Of a stretch of 52,439 nt of DNA, positions 34,717-43,777 are shown piece by piece (the stretch's first letter is position 1; each line of letters begins with the position of its first letter). Below the pieces are notes generated by a model. The model saw only the letters and a program-made list of their open reading frames with translations, was not told the origin of the DNA and did not search any database. The stretch comes from Mastigocoleus sp. MO_188.B34. Its GTDB lineage: Bacteria; Cyanobacteriota; Cyanobacteriia; Cyanobacteriales; Nostocaceae. A program made the position numbers and the translations under genes. The stretch spans positions 1 to 52,439 of the forward strand of contig NZ_JASJDK010000036.1 in assembly GCF_030065675.1 (NCBI RefSeq), read 5' to 3'.

Positions 34717-34851
34717 TATTTTTACCTGGGATTGGGTATTGGGGATTAACGTCTAGCAAAGCACTTAGCGTGGCTTTAGCTATAGGAGATTCGTAATTTG
34801 TTATTGATAAAAATAAAATTTTGTTACTGTAGCGTAATGCTTGCTTGTGAT

Positions 34852-34908
34852 ATTATTCATAACTTAAAAGATTATTCATAACTTAAAAGATTGTTCATAA
34901 CTTAAAAG
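34852..34908. repeat. Three tandem 19-base repeats
   Basis: ATTATTCATAACTTAAAAG is repeated at 34852-34870, 34871-34889 and 34890-34908 (one change in the third). The upstream sequence (GGGATTGGGTATTGGGG) and downstream CAGTCGCCAGTCGCC are minisatellite-like spacer. Noncoding, between rnpB and rnc. Confidence 0.85.
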
Positions 34909-34960
34909 CCTAATCCTCACTTCTCAGTCGCCAGTCGCCAATTCCCAATTTCTAACCCCC

Positions 34961-35677
34961 ATGACCCTTGCTTATCCACGTCGACAAAGACAACTAGAAA
35001 GCTTAATTGAAAGATTAGGTGTGCCAAATAAAGACTTAATTAAATGGCAGTTGTTAGATTTGGCATTGATTCATCCTAGCGTTTCTGAAAAAGCAAACTA
35101 CGAGCAATTGGAATTTGTTGGTGATGCGGTAGTACGCTTGGTTGCAGCTCAAGTGTTATGGGAAAACTATGGTGAATTCCCTGTAGGTGAATTTGCAGCA
35201 ATTCGTTCGGTGTTGGTTAGCGATCGCATTCTTGCTAAATTAGCTCGAGTATACGGTTTGGAATTATATTTGCAGGTTGCTGGAGGTGCAAGCAACGATC
35301 GAGCTGGGATGGAGTCAAGGTTAGCAGATGCTTTTGAAGCTGTTTTGGGAGCATTGTATTTGAGTACTAATAATTTAGAATTAATTCGTCCTTGGTTGGA
35401 TCCTCACTTTAAGAAGTTAGCTGCAGAAATTCGCCTCGACCCTGCTAGATTGAACTATAAAGCAGCACTTCAAGAATGGACTCAAGGTCAATTTAAAACT
35501 TTGCCGGAATATCGGGTAACTCAAAATCATTCCCAAACTGATAAAAATCGCTTTGAAGCTGAAGTTTGGCTGAATGGTGAAAAGTTGGGTTGGGGTAAAG
35601 GACGCTCTATAAAGTCTGCTGAGCAGGCTGCTGCAAAAGTTGCTTTTTTGTCAATTAACTCTCAGGGAAAACCCTGA
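34961..35677 (+). CDS. rnc: Ribonuclease III
   Basis: Double-strand-specific endoribonuclease for rRNA and mRNA maturation, 238 residues. The nuclease signature is NYEQLEFVGDAVVRLVAAQ (about 43-61) and the second catalytic cluster is SRLADAFEAVLGALYLS (about 126-142). A C-terminal dsRNA-binding domain follows (NYKAALQEWTQG ... GRSIKSAEQAAAKVA). Start MTLAYPRRQ fits cyanobacterial copies although no Shine-Dalgarno is seen. It follows rnpB, placing two RNA-processing genes together. Confidence 0.94.
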   Translation: MTLAYPRRQRQLESLIERLGVPNKDLIKWQLLDLALIHPSVSEKANYEQLEFVGDAVVRLVAAQVLWENYGEFPVGEFAAIRSVLVSDRILAKLARVYGLELYLQVAGGASNDRAGMESRLADAFEAVLGALYLSTNNLELIRPWLDPHFKKLAAEIRLDPARLNYKAALQEWTQGQFKTLPEYRVTQNHSQTDKNRFEAEVWLNGEKLGWGKGRSIKSAEQAAAKVAFLSINSQGKP

Positions 35678-35740
35678 ACTCAAAATTAACTATATTGGGT
35701 TAAGTAATGTGAACGTGACAATTGACTAAAAAAGTAACAA

Positions 35741-36868
35741 ATGACTAATCAAATCAAAACAGCTGTTGTTGGTGTGGGACGCTGGGGAATTCATTGGTTG
35801 CGAAATATTTTAGAACACCCTCAAACACAGTTAGCAGCTGTAGTAGAACCAAACCAAGAAAGATTAGCTATAGCTCGAAAACAATATAACTTAGATGAGA
35901 GTGTATTATTAACAGCACACTTACAACAACTCAAGGAAGTTGACAAATTAGAAGCTGTTATTGTTGCGACTCCTGCTACCACTCACTATAAACTCATTAG
36001 TGATGCTTTACGCTGGGGATATCATGTCTTAGCAGAAAAGCCTTTGACCCTGGATTCCCAGGAATGTGAAGAGCTTTGTCAGCTAGCAGAAGCTTCTCAA
36101 AGATTATTAATGGTAGATCATACCTACTTATTTCATCCCGCTGTAGAGTCTGGGAAAAATGTTATTTCTTCAGGAAAGCTAGGAGATTTGCGTTATGGTT
36201 ATGCTACCCGCACCCATTTGGGACCAGTTCGTCAAGATGTAGATGCTTTGTGGGATTTAGCCATTCACGATATTGCTATTTTTAACTATTGGTTGGGTCA
36301 ATCGCCAGTACAGGTGCAAGCTACAGGTTCCGTATGGTTGCAAACAACGAGTACACAAATAGAGAACACACCAGTAAAAGATACGCAAACAATAAATCAG
36401 AATATTTCTGCTTTTTCTCCGCTTCAGTCTTCTTCCCCTAAAAACCCCAACCAAGGACTATCTGATCTTGTGTGGTTAAAACTAATCTATCCAAACAACT
36501 TTCAAGCACATATTCACCTATGTTGGCTTAACCCGGATAAACAAAGACGACTAGCAATTGTTGGTTCCCGTGGTAATTTGATTTTTGACGAAATGTCTCA
36601 AGATTCCCCTTTAAGTTTTTTGGGGGGTGAATTTGAGGTTCGGGAAAATCAATTTATTCCAATTAATCAAAGCCGTGAAGTTATACCAATAGAAACAGCA
36701 GAACCTTTAAGAAGAGTGTGCGATCGCTTTGTTCATTGCATTCGTCACAATACTCCTGTTACTGTTTCATCCGGTTGGGTCGGTACGGAATTAGTGAAAA
36801 TCCTCACTGCTTTGACTGCTTCTCTCCATCAAGGTGGAAAATCGACCTTTCTGGATCAAAATTGGTAG
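35741..36868 (+). CDS. Gfo/Idh/MocA family oxidoreductase
   Basis: NAD(P)-dependent sugar or aminosugar dehydrogenase-like protein of 375 residues. Rossmann motif TAVVGVGRWGIHWLRN at about 7-22, then VATPATTH and the family signature AEKPLTLD at about 97-104. The C-terminal domain is normal except for a low-complexity insert (about 208-245, Thr/Gln/Asn/Ser) between VQATGSVW and DLVWLKLIYP. The substrate is unknown; related genes act in polysaccharide synthesis. Its last 78 bases overlap the 3' end of the opposing histidine kinase gene. Confidence 0.85.
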   Translation: MTNQIKTAVVGVGRWGIHWLRNILEHPQTQLAAVVEPNQERLAIARKQYNLDESVLLTAHLQQLKEVDKLEAVIVATPATTHYKLISDALRWGYHVLAEKPLTLDSQECEELCQLAEASQRLLMVDHTYLFHPAVESGKNVISSGKLGDLRYGYATRTHLGPVRQDVDALWDLAIHDIAIFNYWLGQSPVQVQATGSVWLQTTSTQIENTPVKDTQTINQNISAFSPLQSSSPKNPNQGLSDLVWLKLIYPNNFQAHIHLCWLNPDKQRRLAIVGSRGNLIFDEMSQDSPLSFLGGEFEVRENQFIPINQSREVIPIETAEPLRRVCDRFVHCIRHNTPVTVSSGWVGTELVKILTALTASLHQGGKSTFLDQNW

Positions 36869-39034
36869 GGAATCTCCGCCGCGATCTCCAGTTTTTTTAA
36901 TGGAATTTTGGGGAGAACAACCGGATTTATTATCGAACTGTTTGGGGAGGGAAGAAACACATTTACTTTGGGATGAATTTTTCTCCAGTAAATTCATTTT
37001 TTCTGTTGAGTTTATTGCTTCAGTTATAGATCGTAATGAATCGCTATTCTGAGATTCTTTATCCAAGGAAGCACAATTGTTATTACTTTGTAGTGGTATG
37101 TGTGGTTGGATTTGAGGTGAAAATTTTGATTTTGATTTATTATTTGTTGCTTCTGTGCTTGGGGATGAAAGTAAAGCAGGATCGATTAAAGGTAAAGAAA
37201 TTTTAACTGTGGTACCTTGATCTAAACCAGGACTTTCAAGTGTGATTTTACCTCCCATCATTTCCATTAAATTACGGGAAATTGCTAGCCCTAAACCCGT
37301 ACCGCCAAACTGACGACTCCTGGAAGTATCCACCATCACAAATGGACGGAAAAGTTTTTCCTGTTGTGATGGTTCTATACCCAGACCTGTGTCTGTTACA
37401 GAGATAATTATTTGTGGTTTATCCTCAATTATTTCCGTAGCTGTACCAATTGTGATGCTACCTGCTTCTGTAAATTTGGTTGCGTTACCAATAATATTAA
37501 TTAGTACCTGCTTTAATTTGCTGGGATCGGCATTAACTGGAATTATTTCATCCATTTGTGGAGTATTTAATTGCAATCCTTTTTGTTGGATTGTAACCGA
37601 CTGAATATTAATGACATCTAACAGTAATTTCCTAAGGTCAATCGGTTCTGGATATACCGACAGCTTACCTGCTTCAATTTTCGAAATGTCAAGCAGACTA
37701 TTAATGATCCCCAACAAATGAATTGCGGTATCATCTGCTCGCTTCAAAAATTCCAGTTCTTCTTCGCGACTATCGCACATATCTTCCCTCACTAACCGCA
37801 CGCAGTTAATGATGATATTTAAAGGATTTCTTAATTCATGGGAAGTCGCGGCTAAAAATTGGCTTTTACTTTGATTCGCTCCTTTGGCTTCCTCCCAAGC
37901 TATCTCTAATTCATTAGCCCAAGCTTTTAAACGTTCTACCATTTGCTCGAGAGCTTGTGCTAATTGATTAAATTCCCGAATTTCAAAATTATGGGGTACT
38001 GGCTTAACATCCTTTCTAAGATGGAGATTTTGAGCGTAGTCTCCTAATTCTTCCATGGGAAGTGCTAAGTCGCGGGCTAGATATAAGGAGGCTAAGACGC
38101 TAACACCGACCAAACATAAAGTTAAAATCAATAATATAATTTTTATTTGCCCTAATCCATATAAAGCATTATCTAAACTAGTAACAGCCAAGATAACCCA
38201 TTTTTCTTTTTGATTTCCGGTAACTGGAGCTGCGATCGCTTTGTAACCAGCTAATAATTCTTGTCCTTCATTTTCAAAAAATAGGTGTAAAAAGTGTTTT
38301 TTCCCTGCTACTGCATTTTTTACAATCTTTTGCAGTCGAGTAGAATCTGCATGTTCTTTAATGTTAGTCCCGACACGTGTAGCAATGGGATGGGCTAAAA
38401 TTCTACCATCTTCATCAATTACAACTGTTGAACCTGTAAGTATTCCTCGTTTATTTTTTACTCTGACCTGTAATAACGTTTGGAGATTGAGAATATATTT
38501 AATAGTTTGATTCTGGTCGTATACGGGAACAGAAAATATTAACCTTAGTTTATTTTTAATTTCTTTCTGCCCGGTAATACCATTTTGTGGCGGTAATCTC
38601 ACATCAAGGTCAACTTCGTTACTGGCTAGAGGAAGTCTTGATTCCTTAATAATATCATTGCCACACGTACTGTTGATTACATTATTGTTAGTAACATCTG
38701 TTAATTGAATGCACTCTACATTTGTTGGTAGATAATCTTTTAATCCTTCGAGATACTTCTGAATTTTTTCCTGGGAACCAGACTGAATCACGCTAGTTTG
38801 GGAAATACTCATTAGATTACTTTTAAGGGCTGCGATCCCATTAGTAATCATTTCTCCTTTAATTACTGCACTTTCTGTGAGGTTTTGACGGGCTGTCTCC
38901 AGTAAACTTGAACGTGCTTTTTTAAAAACGATAATTTCTCCTATCAATAAAACCGGAACAGATAGAAGCAAAATTCTTGATACTAAAATTCGGCGAAAAG
39001 ATGATTGACGAGATTTAGCCATCGGCATTCTCAC
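36791..39034 (-). CDS. Cache-HAMP sensor histidine kinase with long tail
   Basis: 747 residues. Membrane helix about 18-37, periplasmic double-Cache-like sensor about 40-295 (VVIDEDGRILAHPIATRVG is typical), second helix about 298-318, HAMP about 320-375, HisKA with His399 in ATSHELRNPLNIII, HATPase with NIIGNATKFT, DTGLGIEPSQQ and [17 protein letters not shown], ending near 610. The remaining 135 residues are low complexity (Ser/Asn/Lys/Gln) and are the part overlapping the oxidoreductase gene, so the tail may be a read-through extension. No response regulator is adjacent. The ligand is unknown; Cache sensors bind small molecules outside the membrane. Confidence 0.88.
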   Translation of the reverse strand: MRMPMAKSRQSSFRRILVSRILLLSVPVLLIGEIIVFKKARSSLLETARQNLTESAVIKGEMITNGIAALKSNLMSISQTSVIQSGSQEKIQKYLEGLKDYLPTNVECIQLTDVTNNNVINSTCGNDIIKESRLPLASNEVDLDVRLPPQNGITGQKEIKNKLRLIFSVPVYDQNQTIKYILNLQTLLQVRVKNKRGILTGSTVVIDEDGRILAHPIATRVGTNIKEHADSTRLQKIVKNAVAGKKHFLHLFFENEGQELLAGYKAIAAPVTGNQKEKWVILAVTSLDNALYGLGQIKIILLILTLCLVGVSVLASLYLARDLALPMEELGDYAQNLHLRKDVKPVPHNFEIREFNQLAQALEQMVERLKAWANELEIAWEEAKGANQSKSQFLAATSHELRNPLNIIINCVRLVREDMCDSREEELEFLKRADDTAIHLLGIINSLLDISKIEAGKLSVYPEPIDLRKLLLDVINIQSVTIQQKGLQLNTPQMDEIIPVNADPSKLKQVLINIIGNATKFTEAGSITIGTATEIIEDKPQIIISVTDTGLGIEPSQQEKLFRPFVMVDTSRSRQFGGTGLGLAISRNLMEMMGGKITLESPGLDQGTTVKISLPLIDPALLSSPSTEATNNKSKSKFSPQIQPHIPLQSNNNCASLDKESQNSDSLRSITEAINSTEKMNLLEKNSSQSKCVSSLPKQFDNKSGCSPQNSIKKTGDRGGDSLPILIQKGRFSTLMERSSQSSEDFH

Positions 39035-39212
39035 AACTTAATGTGCGGTTAACAATAGCAACAATATGCAAGTAGTTCAGCTAATGTCATTTCAGTTTCA
39101 AAATTTACTTATTTTTATCTAAGATTTTGACAATTCTCCACCAAGAAACTGCAGCATATTATACAATTTTTATTTAACTACTTGTAAAACTGACTGCCGT
39201 TGCCTGATTTTT

Positions 39213-39240
39213 GGGAAGCAAAAAATGGGAAGCAAAAAAT
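39213..39240. repeat. Two tandem 14-base repeats
   Basis: GGGAAGCAAAAAAT occurs twice in direct succession in the 302-base spacer between the kinase and the RibD-C gene. A third partial copy follows. Otherwise nothing was seen in this spacer, which must carry both divergent promoters. Confidence 0.8.
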
Positions 39241-39336
39241 AAAATGGGAAACTGTAAATTGGCAACCATAAAATATCGCCAATAGTTTTTTAAAAAACCT
39301 ACACAAGTACAAAATATATCAAAATTACCCCTATAA

Positions 39337-40059
39337 ATGGTGCAAAAACTTCGTCCTTACACCACCATTGTTTTGGCAATGAGTGCAGATGGTAAAATCG
39401 CAGATTATATGCGATCGCCAGCTCGATTTGGCTCGAAAGCTGATAAAACACACTTAGAAAAACAAATTGCTGCTTCAGATGCCGTTTTATTCGGTGCTGG
39501 TACTTTACGTGCCTATCATACAACACTAACAATATCTAATTTAGAGTTGCTACGACATCGAAACAAGTTAGGTAAACCCCCCCAACCTATTCATATAACC
39601 ATTTCTAAGAGCGGAGATCTAGATCCCGAAATGCGTTTTTTTGAGCAACCTGTTAGGCGTTGGTTAATTTCAACCGCCCAAGGAGCGCAATTTTGGCAAC
39701 AGTACCAGAAAAAAATTACAAAACACCAAGATAATTCTAACCAACTGTTTGAGAAAATATTAGTTTTTGACACTCAATCGAAACAAATTGATATTACATC
39801 AGTATTGGAGCATTTAAGAAAATTTGGCATTAATCGTCTAGCGGTTTTGGGTGGTGGTGAACTAGTTGCAGCAATGCTGGAGTTGGGTTTAATTGATGAG
39901 TTATGGCTGACTATTTGTCCGTTAATGTTAGGCGGTCAAACTGCTCCTACCCCTGTAGATGGTTCGGGATTTATTCCTACTATTGCCCCAAGGTTAAGTT
40001 TACTATCGGTAAATACTGTTGAAGATGAAGTTTTTCTTCATTATCGTTTTAAGAGTTGA
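39337..40059 (+). CDS. RibD C-terminal domain reductase
   Basis: 240 residues of the DHFR-like RibD C-terminal family, which reduces a ribosylamino-pyrimidine in riboflavin synthesis or related substrates with NADPH. Seen: TIVLAMSADGKIA at the N-terminus, SDAVLFGAGTLRA, and C-terminal LAVLGGGELVAAMLELGLIDE with LWLTICPLMLGG. The N-terminal deaminase domain of bifunctional RibD is absent, so it may be a separate reductase (RibD2-type) or another pterin/pyrimidine reductase. A low-complexity Gln/Lys loop lies at about 128-145. Confidence 0.85.
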   Translation: MVQKLRPYTTIVLAMSADGKIADYMRSPARFGSKADKTHLEKQIAASDAVLFGAGTLRAYHTTLTISNLELLRHRNKLGKPPQPIHITISKSGDLDPEMRFFEQPVRRWLISTAQGAQFWQQYQKKITKHQDNSNQLFEKILVFDTQSKQIDITSVLEHLRKFGINRLAVLGGGELVAAMLELGLIDELWLTICPLMLGGQTAPTPVDGSGFIPTIAPRLSLLSVNTVEDEVFLHYRFKS

Positions 40060-40171
40060 AGTTGATTGGTCATTTGTTGTCAGTTCAAATTAAAACAATC
40101 TCTTTTTAACTCCTTTTTAAGCGTAAATTCTACTTTTGTGGCTGAGTGAGTATACATTTTTGCGCCTAAAA

Positions 40172-40594
40172 TCAACTAGAAGTTCTGAAAATATAGCTTT
40201 TAAGCGAGCTTATCCATACCCATCCCAAGAAACTACCGATAAAGTATGGGGGAAAATCTGACCATACAAAGGTATTACCTAAAACTAGTCTTCCTGGTAA
40301 AGTGGAACGAGCAGCTTGTAAAAAAGATGGCTGCCATAACTGCAAAAACTCTAATCCACAAGTAGCAATACAAACTCCAAGTGCAACTTTGAATGCGGAA
40401 ATTTTCGGAGCGATCGCAGCAAATAGTAAAATCCAAAAAATTTCGTAAGCAATACTTCCAAAAACATCATTTAACCACTCAAATCCTGTTATTGGGGAAA
40501 ACCTAATGATGTAACCTAGAGGAACAATTATCGCTATACTGAGGAGCAGAACTACACGATATTTCCACTTAATATGATGTTTATTTATTCGCAT
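40172..40594 (-). CDS. DUF2809 family membrane protein
   Basis: 140 residues with four predicted helices (about 13-32, 45-62, 68-86, 117-132). Family features are WLNDVFGSIAYEIFWILL near the first half, CGLEFLQLWQPSFLQAARST and SDFPPYFIGSFLGW. The short loops and the conserved Glu-Phe-Leu-Gln-Leu-Trp segment match DUF2809. Function unknown. Confidence 0.8.
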   Translation of the reverse strand: MRINKHHIKWKYRVVLLLSIAIIVPLGYIIRFSPITGFEWLNDVFGSIAYEIFWILLFAAIAPKISAFKVALGVCIATCGLEFLQLWQPSFLQAARSTLPGRLVLGNTFVWSDFPPYFIGSFLGWVWISSLKSYIFRTSS

Positions 40595-40796
40595 GCTTGT
40601 ATTATATTTACCTAAGTATTTATTGTCTTAAATTACATATTTAAATAAGCATCGCTATTATTATCAGTGATAAGACTTATCTAAAGATTTTACCAATTAC
40701 CATAATTAGAAATGTCAATAATATAACCTCTATAAATCCAGTATCCTTAAGATTATGAAGCAAATATTAAGTGCCTTAAAATTTAAGGGGGGAAGG

Positions 40797-41111
40797 ATGA
40801 AGTTTGTTATAACAGTTTTTGCTTTAACAGGTCTAGCGGTTACTGCTAGCGTAACTTCAATTGCTCAAGCACGAGGTAATTCCTTTTCCGGTACCATTGA
40901 ACGAGTTTGGGAAGATGGATTTAGATTAAAAACTGAGGAACGTTCTTTGAGGGTTGACTCTTGGGATGTTTGTGGAGACAACACGTCTCGTAACTTATCT
41001 AAAGGCGATCGAGTTACTGTGGATGGAGAATTTGATGGTAGAGAGTTTGATGCTTTTTCCATTACTAAAGAAGGTGATGTAAAAGTTTGTACTCAGGGTA
41101 CAACCCAATAA
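40797..41111 (+). CDS. Small secreted protein with predicted beta-barrel domain
   Basis: 104 residues from the ATG at 40797, which follows a G-rich Shine-Dalgarno (AGGGGGGAAGG). The in-frame ATG at 40755 has none, so I prefer the shorter form. A clear signal peptide MKFVITVFALTGLAVTAS ends near AQA. The mature part (FSGTIERVWEDGFRLKTEE, SKGDRVTVDGEFDGREFDA) has the strand pattern of an OB-fold like the YgiW/DUF5666 group. Two Cys may form a periplasmic disulfide. Function unknown. Confidence 0.7.
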   Translation: MKFVITVFALTGLAVTASVTSIAQARGNSFSGTIERVWEDGFRLKTEERSLRVDSWDVCGDNTSRNLSKGDRVTVDGEFDGREFDAFSITKEGDVKVCTQGTTQ

Positions 41112-41120
41112 GCTTGCGTT

Positions 41121-41192
41121 CGGTCAGTATTTTATACTGCCGATCTCTGTATTTTTATAAATTAGCCTGCAGTGTACTTTGCTGTGGGCTAA
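41121..41192 (+). terminator. Two hairpins downstream of the small secreted protein
   Basis: First hairpin CGG-T-CAGTAT/ATACTG-CCG at 41121-41142 with one bulge. The second has an 11-base stem, TTAGCCTGCAG with CTGTGGGCTAA, two G-U pairs, at 41162-41192. Neither is followed by a long T run on the plus strand. The rest of the gap to 41440 shows only an isolated GCGATCGC site. Confidence 0.45.
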
Positions 41193-41440
41193 CATTATAT
41201 AAAGTATCAAAAAGCTGTTATTAGTTTTTGCAACATAATTAGAAGCTCAACCAAATTAATAAAATTTTAAGTAGTTAAAGATTCTAGATAGTATTATTTT
41301 GTAATAAAAGTTGCTTGATTGTTTGGGAAGGGAATAACCCCTAAAATATGTTTTTTATCTAATGTTTTTGCATGCGATCGCAAATAACATCTTTCTAATT
41401 TTTATCGAGAATTACGAATATTTGCATGATGTGTTTTGTG

Positions 41441-42523
41441 TTAGCGAATCCTGACAAAACCTGCTTCTAAGATTAATTGTTGACCTTCTTCTGTCAGCAT
41501 GAGATTTGCATAAGCCATCCCTGCTTGTTCTTCTATTTGACCATTCTTTTTTACAACTATAAATAGTCGTCTGGTCATGGGATATTCATCACTTTTAAAA
41601 GCGTCTATATTCAATTCGTTGCGCTGTCTCGGACATCGCGAAGGAAGAACTAATGGTTTTTTATAAGGTGGAACAAATTTTTCACCAACTCGTGCAATTG
41701 GTAAAGGTTTAACACCACATTGTGTAACAATTTTAGGTGCAGATGCATAGTAAATGCCACCCCGATTGTTAATAATTTTTCTCAAGGCTTCTGTTGTATT
41801 TTTTACTGTCTGAATATTTCTACCAAACTTCTCTTTCTGTAAAACATTTTTCAGAAAAAACTCTACAGTACCACCTTCATTTTGTTTGGAGTATGGTGTT
41901 ATTTTTAAGTTCGGTCCTCCTAAATCTTTCCAGTTAGTAATTTCGCCTGTATATATTTTTTTGAGTTCGTCTAGTTTTAAGCCAGGTATATTCATCTCAG
42001 GATGAACAGCAACAGCAATACCATCTATGGCTATAGGAATTTCATTAAGTGTAAATCCCTTGAGTTGTGCTTTTTCATATTCTTCCTCTTTTAGAGAACG
42101 AGAAGTTTGAGAAAAATCTAATTCGTTATTGAGAAGCATATCGATTCCAACACCAGAGCCAGGGCTTCCTTTTTTTGGATCGGTATAAATTAATTCATAT
42201 TCTGGAAATACTTTTGCGAGCGATTTTTCAGTTCTATTTCTAATTGAAGCCCAAGTGGTGCTACCTCCATAGCGGAATAATCCAGAAGGGACATTTTTAA
42301 CTTTCGTAAACTCCTGAGTTAGGGATGGTGATGATTTTTGTTTTTGCTTATTACTCCGATTTGTCCCTGAATTAAAGAAGCTAATATTATAAAAGTGAGA
42401 TTTCCACCAAAAAACTCCAATAATTAAGCTTGAAGAAATTAACAGAGTCAATGTCAAACTCAAAGTCTGTTTTTTTTTTGAAACATATTTATGTTTATGC
42501 TTGAGTGAATGCCAGAATATCAA
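41441..42523 (-). CDS. PstS-like phosphate-type substrate-binding protein
   Basis: 360 residues with an N-terminal membrane anchor (about 20-40, LTLTLLISSSLIIGVFWW) instead of a cleavable lipobox. The periplasmic binding domain begins with FRYGGSTTWASI and has GSGVGIDMLL, FSQTSRSL, IAIDGIAVAVHP, KIYTGEITNWKDLGG and SKQNEGGTVEFF, all typical of PstS-type anion-binding proteins. No pstCAB genes are nearby, so it may be an orphan sensor or scavenger; the ligand is likely phosphate. The 390-base gap upstream shows no gene. Confidence 0.85.
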   Translation of the reverse strand: MIFWHSLKHKHKYVSKKKQTLSLTLTLLISSSLIIGVFWWKSHFYNISFFNSGTNRSNKQKQKSSPSLTQEFTKVKNVPSGLFRYGGSTTWASIRNRTEKSLAKVFPEYELIYTDPKKGSPGSGVGIDMLLNNELDFSQTSRSLKEEEYEKAQLKGFTLNEIPIAIDGIAVAVHPEMNIPGLKLDELKKIYTGEITNWKDLGGPNLKITPYSKQNEGGTVEFFLKNVLQKEKFGRNIQTVKNTTEALRKIINNRGGIYYASAPKIVTQCGVKPLPIARVGEKFVPPYKKPLVLPSRCPRQRNELNIDAFKSDEYPMTRRLFIVVKKNGQIEEQAGMAYANLMLTEEGQQLILEAGFVRIR

Positions 42524-42910
42524 ATAAATAAAGTTTGAGCGTTATGTCTTGAGAAAGAAAATTTTAACATATCTAGTAAAATAAATTATCTTTTACTTGA
42601 GATAGGTAAAATTAAACAATTGTAATTTTCAAGGATTAAAAATTACATCAACTTGGTAACAGTTTTATAACCTTTATTGGGGTATTAAAGAAAAATTTTT
42701 TACTAATTAATTCCTCCAAAAATAAAGCTAAATTATGATACTGATGTTCTTGAAAAAAATAGTTAAGATTGATGAGAAGATGTTGTTATGATGTCCTCCA
42801 TTAAAGGAATTAATTGTTCAATATAAACTATTTGCTGTCACTAAAAACAAAAATTTATTCACTTGATAATTGTTAAGATTTGCGCGTTTTGATTTCGTGT
42901 TTTGAGAATT
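42524..42910. other. Noncoding region between PstS-like gene and HEIGH protein
   Basis: Very AT-rich, with no gene or clear hairpin seen. Divergent promoters for both neighbours are expected here. No Pho box (CTTAACCT-type direct repeats) was recognised. Confidence 0.45.
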
Positions 42911-43744
42911 ATGAAGCACAGTGGGTGGAATCCAATCAGAAGAAATAAAAAGATTGGTACAAAGAAACATGGCTATTCGCAAAATAACAAGTTGGTTATC
43001 CCAGAGCAATCGCAAGATAGTCACATTTATTGGGAGCGTTTAATAGATCCAGTAGCATGTCCCTTAGAAATTCAAGGACATCAAATGACTCTGCTGGTTG
43101 AACCGACTAAACAAGGGTATGTTTATACTTGTACGCCTAGTGACATTATTAGAGTCCTCGAATTGATAGATCGCGAACACCTGGAAGTAATTGAATTAGT
43201 GATTTTGCGACAACCAACAAAAAAACAAGAAATATTACAACCTGTTTGGGGTCGCTTTACAAGTAATGCAGATATTAATTACAAGTATTCTGGAGTCAGT
43301 ATTATTCTTGAAGCTGTACCCATCGGTTTGATTCTCAAATGGACTGACAAGCTCGATTCTTATGGGCGCAAAGAACTGCTTTCTTTAGAAAAAGATGGTC
43401 ATAAAATCGAGAAAGTAAAAAGAGGTTACGATATTATAACTACACCAGAAAGTCTGCGAAATACACAGCTTTTCCGCACATTACCCCATGAAATCGGTCA
43501 TGCTGTAGATTATCTAGAAAATTCTCTCAAGCCATCTCTTGCAGCAAAAACAGATGAAGAATCTGCTTCCATAAAACGTCTGTACCGTTCCAAGCCCTAT
43601 TTAGATAAGGAAGAATATGCCCATCGTTATGCCAGAGAGTTTTATCATAAGTATAGTGACCAAGGACTACTTCCATTCGAGCGTTTATATGATGAAAATT
43701 ATCTGAATAGTCTGAGATTAGACCCAAAATGGTTCAAGTTTTAA
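42911..43744 (+). CDS. Orphan protein with HEIGH zinc-protease-like motif
   Basis: 277 residues from the ATG at 42911 (an upstream in-frame TTG at 42902 is less likely). No signal peptide or membrane helix. The N-terminal 40 residues are basic. The middle (DPVACPLEIQGHQMTLLVEP, DIIRVLELIDREHLEVIEL, IILEAVPIGLILKW) looks like a folded alpha/beta domain. HEIGHAVDYLE (His193, Glu194, His197) fits the HExxH zinc-protease pattern, and EEYAHRYAREFYHKY about 40 residues later may give the third ligand. I do not recognise the family. A cytoplasmic metallopeptidase is an inference from the motif alone. Confidence 0.7.
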   Translation: MKHSGWNPIRRNKKIGTKKHGYSQNNKLVIPEQSQDSHIYWERLIDPVACPLEIQGHQMTLLVEPTKQGYVYTCTPSDIIRVLELIDREHLEVIELVILRQPTKKQEILQPVWGRFTSNADINYKYSGVSIILEAVPIGLILKWTDKLDSYGRKELLSLEKDGHKIEKVKRGYDIITTPESLRNTQLFRTLPHEIGHAVDYLENSLKPSLAAKTDEESASIKRLYRSKPYLDKEEYAHRYAREFYHKYSDQGLLPFERLYDENYLNSLRLDPKWFKF

Positions 43745-43777
43745 TGGCTCAAATTTTAGGAAAAATTAGGCTAGCAA

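Noticed and set aside
34852-34908. Tandem 19-base units as a protein-binding iteron array or origin
   Set aside because: Only three AT-rich copies without dnaA boxes or a replication gene nearby; most likely a simple tandem repeat.
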